From the NCBI GenBank assembly GCA_948888345.1, contig CAQTPN010000015.1, forward strand, positions 1 through 11,460: a DNA stretch of 11,460 bases, in the 5' to 3' direction. Positions 1 to 6,783 of the stretch are shown here, in pieces. The stretch comes from an uncultured bacterium (GTDB lineage Bacteria > Cyanobacteriota > Vampirovibrionia > Gastranaerophilales > Gastranaerophilaceae). Made by a program: the position numbers and the translations under genes. How positions within the stretch are numbered: the stretch's first letter is position 1; each line of letters starts with the position of its first letter. The notes under the pieces were generated by a model. It saw nothing but the letters and a program-made list of their open reading frames with translations. It did no database searches and was not told the DNA's origin.

Positions 1-45
1 AAATTTACCACATATTAGAGAGAGGAATTAGAGAGAAATCTTTTT

Positions 46-82
46 TAAAATACCTTTTTAATCAAAATAACAAGGTATTTTA
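46..82. repeat. 11-bp perfect inverted repeat (hairpin)
   Basis: The arms TAAAATACCTT (46-56) and AAGGTATTTTA (72-82) are exact reverse complements around a 15-base loop. A T-run (41-46) precedes the stem, and no T-run follows it on either strand, so it does not look like a simple intrinsic terminator. It could be an RNA hairpin or a regulator site between panD and the gene to the left. The function is unknown. Confidence 0.5.
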
Positions 83-170
83 CCTTACAATAGTATTATT
101 CCCGGTTTATTTTTTTTATAACATTTGATAAGAAGATTGTAATATTTCTTAATAATTATAAAAGAGCGGG

Positions 171-193
171 TATCAAAAAGTTCTTTTTTGATA
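171..193. repeat. Inverted repeat just upstream of panD
   Basis: TATCAAAAA (171-179) and TTTTTGATA (185-193) form a perfect 9-bp stem with a 5-base spacer. The right arm overlaps the extended -10 proposed for panD, so protein binding here could control it. The AT-rich arms mean that chance is possible. Confidence 0.4.
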
Positions 194-197
194 AAAT
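189..197 (+). promoter_or_regulatory. Extended -10 promoter of panD (predicted leaderless)
   Basis: TGATAAAAT is an extended -10 (TG at 189-190, TAAAAT at 192-197). No clear -35 lies 17 bases upstream, which is typical of extended -10 promoters. The expected start of transcription is about 204, three bases before the panD ATG at 207. No Shine-Dalgarno sequence is present, so the message would be essentially leaderless. Confidence 0.4.
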
Positions 198-206
198 TAG
201 TTTGTT

Positions 207-560
207 ATGAATATGGAATTTTTATACGGTAAAATTCACAGAGCAACCGTGACGGATGCAAATTTGGAATATGTGGGGTCTATAACCATTGATAAAAGCC
301 TTATGGAAGCATCAGGCATAATGGTTAACCAGAAAGTTGAAATTTTAGATGTAAATAACGGGGAAAGATTTTGCACATACGTTATTGAAGGGGCAAAAAA
401 CAGCGGCACAATTTGTTTAAACGGTGCCGCCGCAAGGAAGGTGCAAAAGGGTGATAAGGTTATAATTGTGGCTTATGCTTCAATGACGGTTGAAGAGTAT
501 AAGAATTTTGAGCCAAAAATTGTCCATGTGGATGAAAATAACAGGATAGTTCAGGCTTAG
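207..560 (+). CDS. panD: Aspartate 1-decarboxylase (PanD)
   Basis: Converts L-aspartate to beta-alanine for pantothenate and coenzyme A synthesis in the cytoplasm. The 117 residues match the usual length of this small pyruvoyl enzyme. Visible family hallmarks are K9-I-H-R-A-T-V-T, then Y22-V-G24-S25. G24-S25 is the self-cleavage site, whose serine becomes the pyruvoyl group. R54, T57 and Y58 follow, then N72-G-A-A-A. Numbering from the ATG at 207 puts the active serine exactly at the E. coli position 25, which supports this start over the ATG at 213. There is no ribosome binding site; a -10-like element lies immediately upstream. No other pantothenate genes are beside it. The stop codon overlaps that of the convergent gene on the other strand by 4 bases. 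Confidence 0.96.
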   Translation: MNMEFLYGKIHRATVTDANLEYVGSITIDKSLMEASGIMVNQKVEILDVNNGERFCTYVIEGAKNSGTICLNGAAARKVQKGDKVIIVAYASMTVEEYKNFEPKIVHVDENNRIVQA

Positions 561-1054
561 TGTTTTTTAACGGATTGATGAGCGGAAACCGGTTTATGAG
601 CGGGCTTAGTGTTTTTTGAAGGTTTAAGATTGGGTTTTGGCGCAGGTCTATGGCTTATTGCAGGCTTATGCCCTGCCGGGGTTTTGTGAAAATTTTGGGG
701 AGGTTTTGGGGGATTTTTATGATAAATAGGTCTGAAACCGTTTGAAATTACGATATTCGGACGGGTGTAATAATTATGCAGACCGTAAACTTCATTTGAT
801 ATACTAAAGCTTACATTCGGGGTTGAATAACTAAACGATACGGCAGGAGCCGTGTAATATGTTGCACCGTAGCGGGATACAGGAGTTGTATCACAGTATG
901 TGGTGCAGTTTGTACCTTCGCAGATTGTGCGCGAAGAAGAACAGGGGTCAGGGCATGGCGAATTGCAGTAAGCTGCGCCCGATTGAAGAGTTATGCTAAA
1001 AAATACAACAAGGGTGCTTATTATAGAAAATAAGGTTTTAGACAGTTTTTTCAT
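557..1054 (-). CDS. Secreted Cys-rich protein with His/Lys/Pro-rich tail
   Basis: No family is recognised in this 165-residue protein. It starts with a clear signal peptide (MKKLSKTLF, then a hydrophobic core to about residue 22, with cleavage likely near SGAA at 25-28). No lipobox is seen: the residues before C30 are A-A-Y. Six cysteines (30, 34, 38, 45, 50, 54) crowd into 25 residues at the mature N-terminus, suggesting disulfides or a metal site. A Ser/Tyr/Val-rich beta-like middle (about 60-110) follows. The tail from about 113 to 165 is strongly basic and built of HKP, HRP, KP and AHKP units. Export is well supported; surface attachment or metal binding by the tail is inference. A GGAGG ribosome binding site (1063-1067) sits 8 bases from the ATG. 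The gene is convergent with panD, and the stops overlap. Confidence 0.8.
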   Translation of the reverse strand: MKKLSKTLFSIISTLVVFFSITLQSGAAYCNSPCPDPCSSSRTICEGTNCTTYCDTTPVSRYGATYYTAPAVSFSYSTPNVSFSISNEVYGLHNYYTRPNIVISNGFRPIYHKNPPKPPQNFHKTPAGHKPAISHRPAPKPNLKPSKNTKPAHKPVSAHQSVKKH

Positions 1055-1125
1055 TTATATTGCCTCCAAAAATTCTTCACATTTTTTATAACGAGGCATT
1101 AAATAAGCTTGTTCACTTTAATTTT

Positions 1126-1149
1126 AAAAATAGCACATAAGAGCTACTT
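1126..1149 (-). terminator. Candidate intrinsic terminator after the ArsP_2 permease
   Basis: On the minus strand AAGTAGC (1149-1143) pairs with GCTATTT (1134-1128), one G-U pair included, around an 8-base loop, and the T-run extends to 1126. It lies 16 bases beyond the permease stop and upstream of the Cys-rich gene. The stem is short, so this is moderate evidence only. Confidence 0.4.
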
Positions 1150-1164
1150 TGCCGTTTCGATTAT

Positions 1165-2094
1165 TTATCGTAAGGGTGAAACGCCGGCAAAAATCAGTAT
1201 AAAACCTGTAAGGATACTTATCAAAAGCAAAAGGAGAATAATTTTAGCGGTATCCTTTTTATCATGATTATTTTTTACTAAAACCAGAATTCCAAGCCCG
1301 GCACCTGCACACAGACCCGAAACGCAGGCGGCAAAAGTAACGGCACCTTTTAAATACATAACGGTAAGCCCGACAGATACGGCGCAATTGGGAATAATAC
1401 CGATAATAGCAGCAAGCATAGGCTCAAGATATTTATTTTGAATATTCAAAGCAAAATTGAAATCAAAGTTTATAAAAATTAAGTTTATTAAGAATGTTAC
1501 TAAAAATATAAAAAACGCAATACTCAGAGTGTGAATAAGAGGGTGAAAAATCAGTTCTTTTACGGCAGCAGTTTTACTTTTAGAAATACTGTGGCTGTGG
1601 CAGCCCTTTTCTATATGGATTTCGCCGGAATGATTTTCTTCAATAATGTTTGGCTGTGCATTTTCAGCTTTTTTTGAACAAAAGATATCAATTAAAATTC
1701 CTGAAATTATTCCTACTGCAATTTTTATAGCAATTAACGGTAAAACAGCCCTGTAACCTTTAGGATTTGATATTAAGACAGGAATAGCCTCATCTGAGGT
1801 TGCAAGGTAAACTGCAATAAGGGTGCCTTTTGTAATTAAACGCTTACAATAAAGCGTGCTTGCAATTACAGAAAGCCCGCATTGAGGAATTGCCGCAAGA
1901 ACAGCCCCGATAACAGGTCCAAAAGAAAAATATGAGCCTGTTTTTTTAGAAAAATTCGCGCATGCTAAAATTTTATCAGAATAAAACCGCTCCACAATTT
2001 CAATAATGATAAATATCACAAGAAGGAGGGGAATTATTCCCAAAGTGTCTTTTATGGCATCCAGAAAGGATATATAGAAATCAGATGTATCCAT
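1165..2094 (-). CDS. ArsP_2-type 10-TM metal/arsenic efflux permease
   Basis: A 309-residue integral membrane protein of the putative heavy-metal exporter family (Pfam ArsP_2), whose members are variously annotated as arsenic efflux or putative manganese transporters. Two homologous halves are visible. The first has FGPVIGAVLAAIPQCGLSV (58-76) and TSDEAIP (99-105). The second has IIGIIPNCAVSVG (230-242) and a Gly/Ala/Cys-rich helix (about 251-272). Each half carries an IP-[QN]-C motif likely in the transport path. The cytosolic linker (about 140-180) contains H155, H160, C165, H166 and H168, a plausible metal-sensing or binding loop. The substrate cannot be read from sequence. It lies 49 bases after feoB with its own predicted promoter, so it may be controlled separately from iron uptake. 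No clear ribosome binding site precedes the ATG. Confidence 0.8.
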   Translation of the reverse strand: MDTSDFYISFLDAIKDTLGIIPLLLVIFIIIEIVERFYSDKILACANFSKKTGSYFSFGPVIGAVLAAIPQCGLSVIASTLYCKRLITKGTLIAVYLATSDEAIPVLISNPKGYRAVLPLIAIKIAVGIISGILIDIFCSKKAENAQPNIIEENHSGEIHIEKGCHSHSISKSKTAAVKELIFHPLIHTLSIAFFIFLVTFLINLIFINFDFNFALNIQNKYLEPMLAAIIGIIPNCAVSVGLTVMYLKGAVTFAACVSGLCAGAGLGILVLVKNNHDKKDTAKIILLLLLISILTGFILIFAGVSPLR

Positions 2095-2122
2095 TTAAAT
2101 TTTATTCTATTCAATATAAAGA

Positions 2123-2152
2123 ATTATAGCAGGAAATGAGATTTTAAAACAA
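2123..2152 (-). promoter_or_regulatory. Promoter of the ArsP_2 permease gene
   Basis: On the minus strand TTGTTT (2152-2147) is followed after 18 bases by a consensus TATAAT (2128-2123), preceded by TGC, which gives an extended -10. The -35 lies in the last feoB codons, directly before the feoB stop codon. The expected start is about 2116, leaving a leader of roughly 22 bases without a ribosome binding site. Confidence 0.6.
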
Positions 2153-4042
2153 TACCCCGCAAACTCTCGTTAATAAGGCACCGACTCCTATTGAAATACA
2201 AAAGGCGGAAATCCAGAGAATAACTCCCTCTTTTATACCCCTTTCTTTGAAAACCATTATAAGCATTGCAATACAGGGAACAAACAGGGTTATCACAACT
2301 GCAGATACAAAAATTTGAAGAGGGGTCATATTTGAGATATTTGCCATCTCAAAAAGACCGGCAGAAGCCAAATCGCGTCTGATTAACCCCATAATAAACA
2401 CGTTTGAAAATTCTGCAGGAAGGTGCAGCATATTTACTACAACAGGTTCAAGCATATGTTCTATCACTTTCAGCCAGCCAAAATAGTTCATAATGCTTAT
2501 TATTATTGAACTCAAGACAAAAAATCCCGTAGCTTCTTTTAAGAAAGAGACCATCCTTGAAAAAGTTTTTTTGATAATATTCAGGGCTGACGGAATTCTT
2601 AAGGGGGGCAGACTTATAAATAAGTCTGAAGTTTTTTCTTTTGAAATTTTGCTTAAAAAAGTGCCGACAACAGCCATTATTGAAAGCAGGATTAAAAGAT
2701 AGAAAAGCCATACCTTAAGCCCGCCGATTGAAGCCAGCAATACAACGATAATCCCTTGCTGAGCAGCACATGGAATAGCAATGCCAAGCAGGGCAACTGT
2801 TATCATCCTTTCTTTACCTGTAGGAAGAATTCTTGTTGTAATTGTACCCATTGTGGTACAGCCAAGACCAAGGATGATAGGAATTACAGCTCTTCCGTTC
2901 AGGCCGATTTTTTTTAGCATCTCATCGCAAAAAACACTCATTCTGGGCAAATAACCTGAATCTTCAAGAATGGACATAAAAATATAAAATGCAGTTAAAA
3001 GCGGCAGCAATACACCTATAATAATGCTTAAGGCCATTGTAAATACACCAAATTCGCCGGCTATAATCTCCGTTATAAGACCGTTGTTTATATATGTTTC
3101 AACAAGTGTTTTAAGATGAGGGCAGAATTTTTCCTCCAGACCGCCGTAAATAAAATCTACAATATTTCCTGAAACCCATACACCTACTATTTCAAACAAA
3201 AGATACAATACAAAAGCAGTTGTAATAAAACCCGTTACAGGATGGAAGAAAAAATGCTCCAAACCGCTTATGATACGCTTTTTCGGGGCGTTAAAGATGA
3301 CGCTTCTTTTTAAGATTGTGTTTACAAAACTAATTCTTTCATTGTGAAGCTTTTCGCATTCTTTTATTTTGTTATCCGAGCATTCAACTTCTAAAAGCTC
3401 CTGAATTCTTTCATTTCTTGAAATTTCCCTGTTTTCAAACATGCTTTGAACTGATGGAGAAAATTTATCCGAGAAATTAAAATGACCGGCCTTTAAAAAT
3501 TCTATGACATCGGATACTCCCTGTTTTTTTGTTGCAACAGTAGGGAAAATTTTAATGCCAAGCTCAATTTCCATCTTTTTAAAATCAATATCAATACCGC
3601 CCGCACATGCTTCATCCGTTTGATTTATAACAAGAACAAGGGGGATTTTTAAATCTATCAATTGAGAAGTTAAAAATAAATCCCTTTCAAGACTCGTGGC
3701 ACTCACAACATTTACAATAACATCAGCCTGCGTGATTATTTCTTTTGTAACGCGCTCATCCTCAGAAAAATTACCGAGACTGTAGGCACCCGGAGTATCG
3801 ATGATTTCAGCGTAGCCGACAGAGGCTTTTGTAATTGAAACGGTGGTTCCCGGGTAATTGCTTACATCGGCGTAAACTCCTGTGAGTGCGCCGAAAATTA
3901 CTGATTTTCCAACGTTAGGGTTACCGACAAGGATTACTTTTTTTGAATTCGGATTGTCTTTAAATACCTTATTATTTTTTTTAACTGTACTGTTATTATT
4001 CGGGCAGCATTTTGAACAGCCTGCGCATCCTAATATATTCAT
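2144..4042 (-). CDS. feoB: Ferrous iron transporter FeoB
   Basis: Inner-membrane GTPase-coupled Fe(II) importer, 632 residues, shorter than the roughly 770 of E. coli FeoB. The N-terminus has a Cys cluster, C6-AG-C9-SK-C12-C13. The G domain shows GNPNVGKS (40-47), PGTT (64-67), DTPG (82-85), NQTD (140-143) and a G5-like TVATKKQG (168-175). Membrane hallmarks are LEDSGYLPR (359-367), GLGCTTM (392-398), IPCAAQQG (423-430), GLIRRDLASAGLF (552-564) and FVPCIAM (587-593). The two gate motifs differ from the enterobacterial GCNVPA and SCGARLP types and resemble the GCDTM/PCSAQ subfamily. Iron is the default substrate; some FeoB paralogues (P. gingivalis FeoB2) move manganese. Gene order feoA-feoB, 19-base gap, weak AAGTG ribosome binding site; presumably co-transcribed with feoA. 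Confidence 0.95.
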   Translation of the reverse strand: MNILGCAGCSKCCPNNNSTVKKNNKVFKDNPNSKKVILVGNPNVGKSVIFGALTGVYADVSNYPGTTVSITKASVGYAEIIDTPGAYSLGNFSEDERVTKEIITQADVIVNVVSATSLERDLFLTSQLIDLKIPLVLVINQTDEACAGGIDIDFKKMEIELGIKIFPTVATKKQGVSDVIEFLKAGHFNFSDKFSPSVQSMFENREISRNERIQELLEVECSDNKIKECEKLHNERISFVNTILKRSVIFNAPKKRIISGLEHFFFHPVTGFITTAFVLYLLFEIVGVWVSGNIVDFIYGGLEEKFCPHLKTLVETYINNGLITEIIAGEFGVFTMALSIIIGVLLPLLTAFYIFMSILEDSGYLPRMSVFCDEMLKKIGLNGRAVIPIILGLGCTTMGTITTRILPTGKERMITVALLGIAIPCAAQQGIIVVLLASIGGLKVWLFYLLILLSIMAVVGTFLSKISKEKTSDLFISLPPLRIPSALNIIKKTFSRMVSFLKEATGFFVLSSIIISIMNYFGWLKVIEHMLEPVVVNMLHLPAEFSNVFIMGLIRRDLASAGLFEMANISNMTPLQIFVSAVVITLFVPCIAMLIMVFKERGIKEGVILWISAFCISIGVGALLTRVCGVLF

Positions 4043-4061
4043 AATTTTTTCACTTTTTGAT

Positions 4062-4292
4062 TTATTTTGAAATTATATGACCTTTTGAAACAAATATTTT
4101 TTTTGAAAATTCTTTTCCAATTGCTATAGTTTGGAATTTTTCTTTTATCACAACAGGCCCCGGTTTTGCAATACATTTTATAACCTGTCCTTCAAAGAGG
4201 GCAAATCTTACAAATGCGGCTTTTGGAGCATCGGGGTCAAAGCCTGTTATTTTAACTGTTTCACCGGTTTTTACATCAAATAGAGTTCTCAT
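4062..4292 (-). CDS. feoA: Ferrous iron transport accessory protein FeoA
   Basis: Small cytoplasmic SH3-like protein that works with FeoB. From the ATG at 4292 it has 76 residues, matching E. coli FeoA (75). It shows the family course: MRTLFDVKTGETVKITGF, a central RFALFEGQVIKCIAKPGPVVI hinge region (residues about 29-49), and IAIGKEFSKKIFV near the end. A TTG start at 4313 would add seven residues but places the start upstream of the predicted transcription start and inside the -10/spacer region, so it was rejected. There is no ribosome binding site; the message is predicted to begin about 3 bases before the ATG. It leads the feoAB operon, and a palindrome lies over the promoter. Confidence 0.9.
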   Translation of the reverse strand: MRTLFDVKTGETVKITGFDPDAPKAAFVRFALFEGQVIKCIAKPGPVVIKEKFQTIAIGKEFSKKIFVSKGHIISK

Positions 4293-4308
4293 TACAATGA
4301 GATTGTAA
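4292..4308. promoter_or_regulatory. Palindromic operator candidate over the feoA promoter
   Basis: TTACAAT (4292-4298), spacer GAG, ATTGTAA (4302-4308) is a perfect 7-3-7 palindrome covering the -10, the transcription start and the first base of the start codon. A second, interleaved palindrome CTCATT-AC-AATGAG spans 4288-4301. The position is ideal for repression by a metal-responsive regulator. The 7-3-7 form differs from the 7-1-7 boxes of Fur/PerR, so the regulator is not assigned. Confidence 0.5.
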
Positions 4309-4330
4309 GGCAAGCCAAACTTTTTGTCAA
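4302..4330 (-). promoter_or_regulatory. Sigma70 promoter of feoAB
   Basis: On the minus strand a perfect -35 TTGACA (4330-4325), a 17-base spacer and TACAAT (4307-4302, one mismatch) make the best promoter in the window. The expected start is near 4295, only about 3 bases before the feoA ATG. Confidence 0.8.
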
Positions 4331-4385
4331 GATGAATTGAGGGTATTTTTATTATGCTGTATGACCTGTAATTTCTTGATTTTGG

Positions 4386-5321
4386 TTATTTTCCATAAAG
4401 CTTTGGAGGTTCAATTGATGAATAGATTTTCTTTCTTGTGTTAATATCGCGCCTTGTGGGGCGGAGGTTGTAATTATCGGTTGAAGGATACATAACATCG
4501 CTTTTATTTTTACTGTGCCCCATTATGCCAAGCGCGTGCCCTACTTCATGGACCAGTATTCCATAAATATCATTATCCGAAAGCCTGTCGCCCCTTCTTG
4601 TAAAGCGGGTTATATAAATATCTGCTTTACCCAGCCATTTTGGATTTTTTGCATATCCGTAAGGCAGAGTGCACCCCACAGCATCATTTGAATGACAGGT
4701 GGAAGGAGGATTTCCGAACATGACGGTTATATTTGCATCATCCTTATTATTTACCATCTGAAAACTTATAAGAGGATAGAGTGCATTTTGCCAGGCATAG
4801 AATGCGCTTTTTAAATTTGCATTATTATCGGTGTGTTGAATCCAAACATAAATCGGGGTTTTAATCCAGCGCGAATAATAATCAAGATTATTAAAATAAT
4901 CAGGGGTGTCATCAGCCTGAAGTCTTGTTTTTTGATTCATATCCATACTTGCAAGAGTATAGAGTTTTGCTGCAGGCAGTGCAAATTTTGATTTAGGGAA
5001 ATTTTTTATTATAAAATCCGTATAAAAAACGGCACCTGAATATTCTTTATTTTGATAGAGGGAAAATGCCAGGAAAAACATCAATTCAGGATTTGTTTTA
5101 TCATTTGCAAGTGCTCTTTTGTAGCAGACAGCAGCTGTATCAAATTTTTGATACTTCAATTGTTCAACGCACTCAGGCGCGTATTCAGGCTTTGATGATA
5201 CAGGAAGAGAACCGTCTTTGTTTGAAATTTTATCTAAAAAAGGAAACTCAATATTGGCCGAAACGGCAATTTTCCAGACAGCTAAGAGTGCAAAAACACC
5301 AATCAAAATCTTTTTTAACAT
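4386..5321 (-). CDS. Secreted matrixin-like zinc metalloprotease with TPR-like region
   Basis: A 311-residue protein. Residues 1-22 form a signal peptide or N-terminal anchor. About 45-125 look like two TPR-type helical repeats (CVEQLKYQKFDTAAVCYKRAL, then NPELMFFLAFSLYQNKEYSGAVFY). The metzincin catalytic domain follows (about 150-311), starting with PIYVWIQ, as in matrixin propeptide-less enzymes. The zinc site is HEVGHALGIMGHS: H258, E259 and H262, with the third His at 269, one residue later than the strict HExxHxxGxxH. This GHS variant is common in bacterial M10-like proteins. SDVMYP (274-279) supplies the Met-turn. Activity on peptides outside the cytoplasm is expected; the substrate is unknown. 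No ribosome binding site is seen, and a consensus -10 abuts the ATG. It lies between gltP and feoA, each with its own promoter, so it is probably monocistronic. Confidence 0.85.
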   Translation of the reverse strand: MLKKILIGVFALLAVWKIAVSANIEFPFLDKISNKDGSLPVSSKPEYAPECVEQLKYQKFDTAAVCYKRALANDKTNPELMFFLAFSLYQNKEYSGAVFYTDFIIKNFPKSKFALPAAKLYTLASMDMNQKTRLQADDTPDYFNNLDYYSRWIKTPIYVWIQHTDNNANLKSAFYAWQNALYPLISFQMVNNKDDANITVMFGNPPSTCHSNDAVGCTLPYGYAKNPKWLGKADIYITRFTRRGDRLSDNDIYGILVHEVGHALGIMGHSKNKSDVMYPSTDNYNLRPTRRDINTRKKIYSSIEPPKLYGK

Positions 5322-5327
5322 ATATTT

Positions 5328-5336
5328 ATTATATCA
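5328..5336 (-). promoter_or_regulatory. Extended -10 promoter of the matrixin gene (leaderless)
   Basis: The minus strand reads TGATATAAT: TGN plus a consensus TATAAT at 5333-5328. The possible -35, TTAATC, is weak. The expected start falls at 5321, the A of the ATG itself, so the message should have no leader. This agrees with the missing ribosome binding site. Confidence 0.6.
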
Positions 5337-5357
5337 TTTTTTGTGAATTAGATTAAA

Positions 5358-6704
5358 TTATTTTTTCGTTAATAAAATATGAGCTGCATCATCTTGAATA
5401 CTGTTTGGAACAATATTCGGAAGGGGAGATTTTTTCTCTTTTTTATCATTTATGTAATTTTCCATTTTTTCATAATCAAAAGAATCTTCCCATCTTGCGA
5501 CAACTGTTGTTGCAACACAATTTCCGATTAAATTAACGGTAGTGCGGCCCATATCTAAAATCTGGTCAATACCCAAAAGTATTGCAACCCCTACAACAGG
5601 GATGCCAAAGGAGAATAAAGTACCCGTTAACACTACAAGAGAAACTCTTGGAACGCCGGCAATACCCTTAGATGTGAGCATTAAGGTTAACATTATTAAA
5701 ATTTGCTGTTTTAGGGGAATATCTATTCCTGCAATTTGCGCGCAAAAAAGTGCTGTAAGTGCGAGATAGAGAGTTGAGCCATCAAGATTAAAAGTGTATC
5801 CTGTGGGCATAACAAAACTTACAATGTTTTTCGGCACGCCGAATTTTTCCATAACATCCATCGCCTTTGGAAGGGCGGCTTCGGAACTTGCAGTAGTAAA
5901 AGCAAGCAGCGCGGGTTCTTTCAGGGCTTTAATCAAACCTCTGAACGGTACTTTTATGATTTTACAAACAATTGCAAGTACCATTAATACAAAAAGGACA
6001 AGCGAAAGATATGTAATGCCTATAAGTTTTGCATAATTTGCAAGAATCCCTATACCATTTTGCCCTATGGTGGCTGAAATTGCACCAAATACGCCGATAG
6101 GTGCAAAGAACATTACAAATTCCGTAAATTTAAACATAATTTCACAGGTGCTTTGAAGAAAATCAAGCACAGGACGTGCTTTTTGACCAACGGCACATAT
6201 GGCAAGCGCAAAAAATACCGCAAAAACAACTATCTGAAGCAGATTACCTTCCGCCATTGCCTTAAATACACTTGTGGGAACCATATCAACAACCATATGC
6301 GAGAATGAATGATTTAATTGAACATTCTGCATCTTTTCAACTGCAGCCATTGAAACAGAATTTAAATCAATACTAAAACCAACCCCGGGCTTAAAAAGGT
6401 TTGCCATAACAAGCCCCAGAATAAGTGCAAGAGTTGTTACAATTTCAAAATATACAAGGGTTTTGAGGCCTATTTTTCCAAGGTGCTTAACATCTCCATG
6501 GCCTGCAATTCCAACAACAAGCGTGGCAAAAATTAAAGGGGCAATTATCATCTTTACCATTCTTAAAAACATATCGGCAAGAGGTTGCATTTTAACTGCA
6601 GCATCAGGAGCAAGCCAGCCGAATAAAATTCCCAAAACAAGTGCTAAGAATATAAATAAAGTCAATCTTGAGGCTGAGCTCTGCTGTGCGGCCGTTTTTG
6701 CCAT
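5358..6704 (-). CDS. Dicarboxylate/amino acid:cation symporter (GltP/DctA family)
   Basis: Inner-membrane symporter of the DAACS family, 448 residues, the usual size. Elevator-type transport motifs are all visible: SSEAALP in hairpin HP1 (273-279), GYTFNLDGS in TM7 (302-310), SKGIAGVP in HP2 (345-352) and DMGRTTVNLIGN in TM8 (384-395). D384, R387, T388 and N391 correspond to the GltPh residues D394, R397, T398 and N401 that bind aspartate, which favours glutamate/aspartate over C4-dicarboxylates (DctA has S-E-A-R-A there). The sodium-site D405 of GltPh is N395 here, as in proton-coupled members, so proton symport is the better guess. GGAG ribosome binding site 5 bases from the ATG and a good upstream promoter. 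The nearest genes give no pathway link. Confidence 0.92.
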   Translation of the reverse strand: MAKTAAQQSSASRLTLFIFLALVLGILFGWLAPDAAVKMQPLADMFLRMVKMIIAPLIFATLVVGIAGHGDVKHLGKIGLKTLVYFEIVTTLALILGLVMANLFKPGVGFSIDLNSVSMAAVEKMQNVQLNHSFSHMVVDMVPTSVFKAMAEGNLLQIVVFAVFFALAICAVGQKARPVLDFLQSTCEIMFKFTEFVMFFAPIGVFGAISATIGQNGIGILANYAKLIGITYLSLVLFVLMVLAIVCKIIKVPFRGLIKALKEPALLAFTTASSEAALPKAMDVMEKFGVPKNIVSFVMPTGYTFNLDGSTLYLALTALFCAQIAGIDIPLKQQILIMLTLMLTSKGIAGVPRVSLVVLTGTLFSFGIPVVGVAILLGIDQILDMGRTTVNLIGNCVATTVVARWEDSFDYEKMENYINDKKEKKSPLPNIVPNSIQDDAAHILLTKK

Positions 6705-6736
6705 TCACTCTCCAAAATACGTTATTAATTAATACA

Positions 6737-6765
6737 ATTGTAATATAAAAAATAGAATTTGTAAA
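6737..6765 (-). promoter_or_regulatory. Promoter of the symporter gene
   Basis: On the minus strand TTTACA (6765-6760) and TACAAT (6742-6737) are spaced by 17 bases. The expected start is about 6730, giving a 25-base leader that holds GGAGAGTGA next to the ATG. The -10 is part of a 10-bp palindrome TACAATTGTA (6733-6742). Confidence 0.65.
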
Positions 6766-6783
6766 AAAGCTTTGCCATCGCAA

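Larger units (their letters stand above)
1..206. other. AT-rich intergenic leader upstream of panD
   Basis: No convincing coding frame is seen on either strand. The stretch holds two inverted repeats (46-82 and 171-193) and an extended -10 element at 189-197 next to the panD start. A TACAAT hexamer at 86-91 has no acceptable -35 at 16-18 bases and is not called a promoter. A TTGATA at 125-130 has only a poor -10 (CTTAAT) 17 bases downstream. The upstream gene lies outside the window. Confidence 0.6.

Noticed and set aside
1019..1054. Lipoprotein signal on the Cys-rich protein
   Set aside because: The residues before the first mature Cys are A-A-Y, which does not fit the lipobox; ordinary signal peptidase cleavage is more likely.
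4293..4313. TTG start giving FeoA seven extra residues
   Set aside because: It would lie upstream of the predicted transcription start and inside the promoter, and the shorter form matches the normal FeoA length.
6733..6742. TACAATTGTA as a second copy of the feoA operator
   Set aside because: The arms touch without the 3-base spacer, and the similarity comes mostly from a shared TACAAT -10.
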